Assembly: GCF_029168945.1 (NCBI RefSeq)
Contig: NC_083603.1
Span: 9,052,001-9,116,000, forward strand
Length of the DNA: 64,000 bases
Direction: 5' to 3'
DNA from: Cannabis sativa
Lineage: Eukaryota; Streptophyta; Magnoliopsida; Rosales; Cannabaceae
How positions within the stretch are numbered: position 1 is the stretch's first letter; each line of letters begins with the position of its first letter. The notes below the pieces were generated by a model. That model saw only the letters and a program-made list of their open reading frames with translations. It was not told the DNA's origin and ran no database searches. Both the position numbers and the translations under genes were made by a program. Positions 59,491-64,000 of the stretch are shown piece by piece.

Positions 59491-61025
59491 GTGTTACTCT
59501 CACACGTCTAAATACATTAAGGCCTTAGAAGTGGTTCATCTCGGTTATGAGTACCGAGTCCAACCTGATTATGCCTTGAGCGCATAATCCCTAAATCTCA
59601 TTTCAATTAACATGGCATGGCATTTATACACATATATCACTAGGGTAATAACCCTAGGCTATTAGGCCGTTCCTATTAGGGTAATAACCCTAATCCCGGT
59701 TACTAAACATTCATGCACATCATTCTCAATATAAGCGCCACTGTGCATACTCTACGTGTTAATCACTATCTTACCTGATGTCCTGCAATAGTAGAGATTC
59801 CAAATCCCCGAATGCTCCTGACCAGGTGCCGGTAATCCTAGTCACACACAATCCGGGATTTTAACAAATAGGGTTAACCCCTGATTTCACATTCATAAAA
59901 TAAATTCATTGTAAAGACCGCTTAGTTTAATTTGGAAATTAGCAGTTAATTATGTTTAGTTATGGAAAATCATTTATAACTATTTAAATAATTATTTATG
60001 CTGTTATTGTTGAATTCTGAAATGCATTTTATGTCATTTAGTGATTTCATAATGTTGCATTTCCGGTGCCCGGTAACATGGAACTCGGTGTTTGGCTCAG
60101 TAAAATCACAACGTAGTATGTTAGTATTTTGGGACGGTTTATTAGACATTGGGAATGTCGGGATTGGCCGGGAATTTAGAATTTCCTAAAAATACCCCTT
60201 TAGTGCTCTTTATGCTATTTTAGTGTGAATGGACAAAATGGTCATTTTGCCCCATTTATGTTTTGTCCGTTAGTGGACTTAGTAAGTGGGAATTAAATGT
60301 ATAATTTGTTAATTGTTGGCTAGAATGAATAATTGGAACTCTTTATTTTTATTTTCCAAAGTTTCAAAAATTAGAAAGTTAGGAAAATATCAAAGGAAAA
60401 GCATTTTCTCTCAACTTTCTCTCTCTATTTTCGGCCTCCTTAAGCAACAAGGATCTTTGAATTTTTCTTGTGAATTCATCTCCTTTTTGGTGTTCTAATC
60501 AAGCTAGGTTAGCTCCTAATCTCTCTCTCTCTTTAAGTTTGTTGAAAATTATGAAAAAATGAGTATTGCATGTTTAGTTTTTGAGATTATTGCTGCTGTT
60601 TGTTGTTACTGTTGTTTCTTGGATTAAAATGCTTGAATTGAATGGATTAGATGGGTTGTAATGCATGATTATTACCCTTGTTTAAGTTGGTGAATTTGTA
60701 GTACAAAAGCTATATTTTTTTCAAAGCAAAGTGTTGATTTTCGTTGCTGTGGTTGCTGCTATTGTTGAGTAGTGTTTCTTGGTGTTAATTTATGTTGCAA
60801 CATGTTGATTTATGCTTGATTTGGTGGCTGTTGGGAGGTTAAGTCAAGTTTTGAGTTTTTGAACTCAATCTTGAACCTCCAATGGTGATTTTGGTTTGTT
60901 TGCATGAAGCTCGGTTTTTATGCTTTAGAATTGTTCCTTAGGGTCTAAATAGCAGGTCTGGAAGTTTTGGTGTGGTTTGGAATTGATCTGAGAAAAGTAT
61001 GAATTTTTGATGGTTTCCTGCGAGG

Positions 61026-61116
61026 AACCGGAATTCCGGTTGTGCATCCGGAATTCCGGATGGGGTTCTGAAAATTCCCAGAACCGAAATTCCGGTTGGG
61101 CAACCGGTCTGCCGGT
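61026..61116 (+). promoter_or_regulatory. Palindrome cluster in Tekay-like solo LTR
   Basis: Two perfect 16 bp palindromes, AACCGGAATTCCGGTT (61026-61041) and ATCCGGAATTCCGGAT (61046-61061), then weaker copies ending with AACCGGTCTGCCGGTT at about 61102-61117. Function unknown. Confidence 0.75.
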
Positions 61117-61439
61117 TGGGTGATTTTCAGGAACCCTAGATTTTCTCATTTTTATGTTATTTGGGGTATTGCCATGCTCTTTATCGATAGGGAAACTTTT
61201 AATTTCTAGTTTAAGTCCCCGGGAAGTGATTTACAGTATCACTTATTAAGTGTTGTGATTGTTATGGTTTAGGAGCCTGTAAACTGCCGTGCAGTTCGTT
61301 CCAGTCAGGTTGACCGACACATCTAAATTCGGAATTGAGGTAAGATTAGTATAACAGTATGCATATGTATTACATGTTTAGCGTGCATGTAGGAAGCCTA
61401 CATTAGATATGTATGTTGGCTTCGAACCATCCAACTGTA

Positions 61440-61683
61440 TCACATCGGTACAGGCTAGAGTATGACTAGCAGCTGGAGTATGACCAGTGTACCGAGTATA
61501 GGCTGATACTAGGGTCGGTGGTTCTGTACTATTTGACGTATCACATCAGCACAGGCTAGAGTATGACTAGCAGCTGGAGTATGACCAGTGTACTGAGTAT
61601 AGGCTGATACTGTAACACATCGGTACGGGCTAGAGTATGACTAGCAGCTGGAGTATGACCAGTGTACCGAGTATAGGCTGTTA
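61440..61683 (+). repeat. About 70 bp repeats inside solo LTR, three copies
   Basis: The block from 'atcacatcggtacaggctag' through 'gtataggctgatact' occurs at about 61440-61510, 61541-61610 and 61615-61683, the first two separated by a 30 bp spacer. Confidence 0.88.
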
Positions 61684-63677
61684 CTTTTCAATAGTACCAT
61701 CTTATGAACGTTCGAAACTCAGTATCGTGTAGGACACGACAGTTAGGGTTATGGTCAGGGGTATGGGCGTCTGATCATAACCCGAGATTTATGTATGTTT
61801 ATGATTTATGCTTTTCTTACTAAGTCTGTCGACTCAGAGTGCTATGTTTATGTGTAGGTAAGGGCAAAGCTAAAGCTGAAGAACCGTGAGAGCGAGCCGG
61901 TGAAGATTGTACATGTCGGGGCGGTTAGGCCTGGAGCGTACGATCCTCGGGACAGCAATGCTATTTTGTAATTAGTCGCTAGGCGACAAGTATTTTGATT
62001 AGTCATTAAACTTTTGTAAAGTGTTTTGTAATCGGGATCCCGAGTATTTTTGTATAAATATTTTATGAGTTTAATTAAAAAGAAAAAATTTTAATTATTC
62101 ACGATTTCGATAAACCTCGTTGATTAGCAACGAGCTGCACAGTATGTTTAAAAATCACGTAATACGCCTATGCTAGTTAGGGTGTTACAGTCATGGCATT
62201 TCAAATACTGATAATCACATAGAGCTCGAAAAGAGCTTTCCAACGGTATAAAGAACGTCCCAAACGGAGTCCCGAGTCAAAAGTTATGGCCAAAACAAAA
62301 TTCAGCATTTCCCGATGAACTCCAACCGGAATTCCGGATGGAGCAGCCCTGAACCAACCGGAATTCCGGTTGTCTGGGCAAAGAACACGAAATTTCTCAA
62401 TCTTTAAACCCCCAAAACTCACTGAAATCATCCCCAAACATTTCCAAACTTTCCAGAGCATCAATATATGTCATAATAAACATATTCCACAACTTAAACA
62501 CAACAATTGCACTAAAAATCAAAAAGTGCCATTAAAGCACCAAGCTTGCTTTTCACAACAAAATTCACAATTAATCCACTTACAACAGCTAGCAAATATT
62601 ATAGGGTCTAAAACACATATTTATGCATCAAAATCCAACAATAAACCCCATAATTTCAGATTGCACAATAATCAAAATCATGCCTTAAACTCCAAAACTT
62701 CAAGCTCTAAACTTGAGCTTCAAACCAACATCTTTCCAATATTTTCCAGCAGCTCAAGTCCAAATAAAACATGTATTTTCAACCTAGAAAATACCCTAAA
62801 ATCTTACTCCAAGCTCAACAAACATAAGTCCCAACCAAATCATGCAATTTCACCAAGATTAAACACCAAACTTAACAACATGCATACACAAGAACACATC
62901 AACTATACATGCTATTAAACCATAAAATTCAGCAAGGAAAATCAACTAGAAACTCAATTAAAAACTGTACAGACTACCTCAAGACTAAGCAAGAATAATC
63001 CCCACAATCAAGCTCCAAAAATTAGCTCCAATTCACACCAATTTTCTTCAAATTCAACTTGAAATAACAAGAGGGTTTGGGAGAGAGAGGGGGTCGGTTA
63101 AGAGGAAAGCAAAACCAGAAAATTATATTTCATTTCATCAAAAAATAAATTTTAATCAAACATAATAATTAGGGATGAAATGACCAAAATGCCCTTAGGG
63201 CTTAAATACCCACATACACTCTCACAAGGGTAAAATAGTCATTCAATACTCAATTAATTTCAAATAAATTTCAGATTATCATTTATCAAATAAAATGCCA
63301 AATAATCAATCCAATTAACATTTCGGGCCCGAACCCAGTTTGGCCCGAAATTCCTTGTTGTTACTATACCGCGCTAACTTGTTAGAACACACCTGAAAAG
63401 ACAACACAGACATACTATATAATAATACAGTTCTATTAAGCACGTAATTAAATTAATTTCATCATTTTACCCTTCTCGGGTCATAATTACCAAAATGCCC
63501 CTGGCTCACCAACGGGGTCTTTAATATATTAAAATTCATATAAAATCACATATATTGAACTATATAATAATATAATTCCTCAATTATACATAATTATCTA
63601 GTTAGGGTTTTGCTAATCCATTTCTTAATTCTGGGTATTACAATTACCCCCTCCTTATAGAAATTTCGTCTCGAAAT

Positions 63678-64000
63678 TTACCTGAACAACTCCGGATAAT
63701 TCTGCTGCATATCCGTCTCGAGTTCCCAGGTTGCCTCTTCTACTTTACTGTTCCTCCACAGTACTTTCACCAGTGCCACTGTCTTGCTTCTCAAGACTTT
63801 TTCTCTTCTATCAAGTATCTGCACTGGTTGTTCCTCGTATGACAAGTCCGGTTGAAGTTCCAATGCTTCATAACTTACTACTTAGGACGAGTCTGAGACT
63901 TATTTCCGAAGCATTGAAACATGAAACACATTATGTACAGCTGCCAGCGCTGGGGGCATAGCCAACTTGTACGCTACTTGCCCTATCATCTCAAGGATTT
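63678..64000 (-). pseudogene. Chromovirus integrase C-terminus and chromodomain
   Basis: The minus-strand frame reads ILEMIGQVAYKLAMPPAL, VHNVFHVSMLRK, then TAA, a short gap with a second TAA, and VVSYEALELQPDLSYEEQPV. The chromodomain LRSKTVALVKVLWRNSKVEE and ATWELETDMQQNYPELF ends at TAA 63680-63678. The GPY/F-side integrase segment followed by a chromodomain defines chromoviruses. The domain binds modified histones and steers insertion to heterochromatin (family knowledge). Two stops break the frame. The polypurine tract and LTR follow at once. Confidence 0.88.

Larger units (their letters stand above)
59910..62189 (+). mobile_element. Solo LTR, Tekay-like, 2.3 kb, with near-perfect duplication
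   Basis: TGTAAAGACCGC at 59910 to TAGGGTGTTACA at 62189. Flanks TTCAT (59905-59909) and GTCAT (62190-62194) match at four of five bases. It lies in the opposite orientation to the chromovirus LTR it sits in, and is the best-preserved relative of the LTRs at 43772 and 38200. Confidence 0.87.
57037..63642 (-). repeat. 3' LTR of the chromovirus, in three pieces
   Basis: On the minus strand begins TGTAATACCCAGAATTAAG at 63642 and ends AGGGCGTTACA at 57037. Own pieces: 63642-62190, 59909-59491 and 57576-57037, about 2.4 kb in total. Palindromes AACCGGAATTCCGGAT and AACCGGAATTCCGGTT sit at 62325-62340 and 62357-62372. Removing the solo LTRs restores repeat phrases such as 'acccacgtgttactctcacac' that match neighbouring copies. 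Confidence 0.85.
57037..64000 (-). mobile_element. Chromovirus (Tekay-like Ty3/gypsy), 3' end, runs off window
   Basis: The minus strand, from the right edge leftward, shows the integrase C-terminus, chromodomain, polypurine tract and 3' LTR. Gag, protease, RT and most of integrase lie beyond the window. The LTR contains two later solo-LTR insertions. Confidence 0.88.

Noticed and set aside
62370..62918. 182-codon plus-strand frame
   Set aside because: It lies inside the minus-strand chromovirus LTR, is low-complexity (Asn, Lys, Ser, Thr) and has no family resemblance. A chance frame in stop-poor sequence.
1..64000. rRNA, tRNA or organelle-derived DNA
   Set aside because: No cloverleaf with conserved arms, no rRNA core sequence and no plastid or mitochondrial gene was seen. 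The only tRNA-like sequences are retrotransposon primer-binding sites.

Overview
This is nuclear DNA of a flowering plant, and it looks like eudicot heterochromatin. The evidence is layer upon layer of plant-type retrotransposons (L1-type LINE, Athila- and Tat-like Ty3/gypsy, a chromovirus, Ty1/copia), CACTA and Mutator-like DNA elements, and a small island holding a plant B3-domain gene and a CYP93-like cytochrome P450 pseudogene. I cannot name the species from sequence alone. No rRNA, tRNA, CRISPR array or bacterial-type operon was seen.

Layout. 1-4828: a decayed LINE (ORF1 tail, ORF2, 18-base poly(A)). 5101-5546 plus 28197 to about 29122: one old minus-strand LTR split by a 22.65 kb insertion. 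5547-28196: that insertion, a CACTA element with CACTACTACAAAA ends and a perfect ACC target duplication. It carries no transposase but holds three later insertions: a young Athila-like element with gag and protease only (5792-12036), a Mutator-like MITE (12821-13197, perfect 10 bp duplication), and a 13.3 kb Tat-like gypsy element (14196-27486, duplication GTTAT). The Tat-like element has gag-pol on the plus strand and, between pol and the 3' LTR, two genes on the minus strand. One of these can be read as a three-exon spliced gene.

30528-36128: a minus-strand copia derivative flanked by an exact-length 130 bp direct repeat, its interior mostly non-coding and built of short recurring phrases. 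37190 to about 38200: LTR, primer site and gag start of a further gypsy element. About 38200-38849: an LTR remnant. 39689-43771: a truncated minus-strand copia element. 43772 to about 47600: a Tekay-like LTR split by a 2.2 kb solo LTR in opposite orientation (duplication TAAGG). 47695-48800: an extraordinary stretch made of tandem palindromes, probably a foldback transposon.

50.2-56.6 kb is the gene island: one intact B3-family gene (51628-52485, minus) and a CYP93-like pseudogene (54873-56581, minus), with MITE- and CACTA-type debris around them. 56693-57036 is a LINE 3' end. From 57037 to the window edge lies the 3' end of a minus-strand chromovirus (integrase C-terminus, chromodomain, 3' LTR). 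Its LTR is split by two solo LTRs, each with its own target duplication (57577-59490 and 59910-62189).

How it fits together: almost nothing here is a cooperating host pathway. The window reads as a stratigraphy in which insertion order can be recovered from nesting and LTR divergence. The best candidates for unusual biology are the antisense spliced gene in the Tat-like element, the tandem-palindrome element at 47.7-48.8 kb, and the observation that several LTR families each carry a cluster of short CpG-rich palindromes or repeats with a different core sequence.
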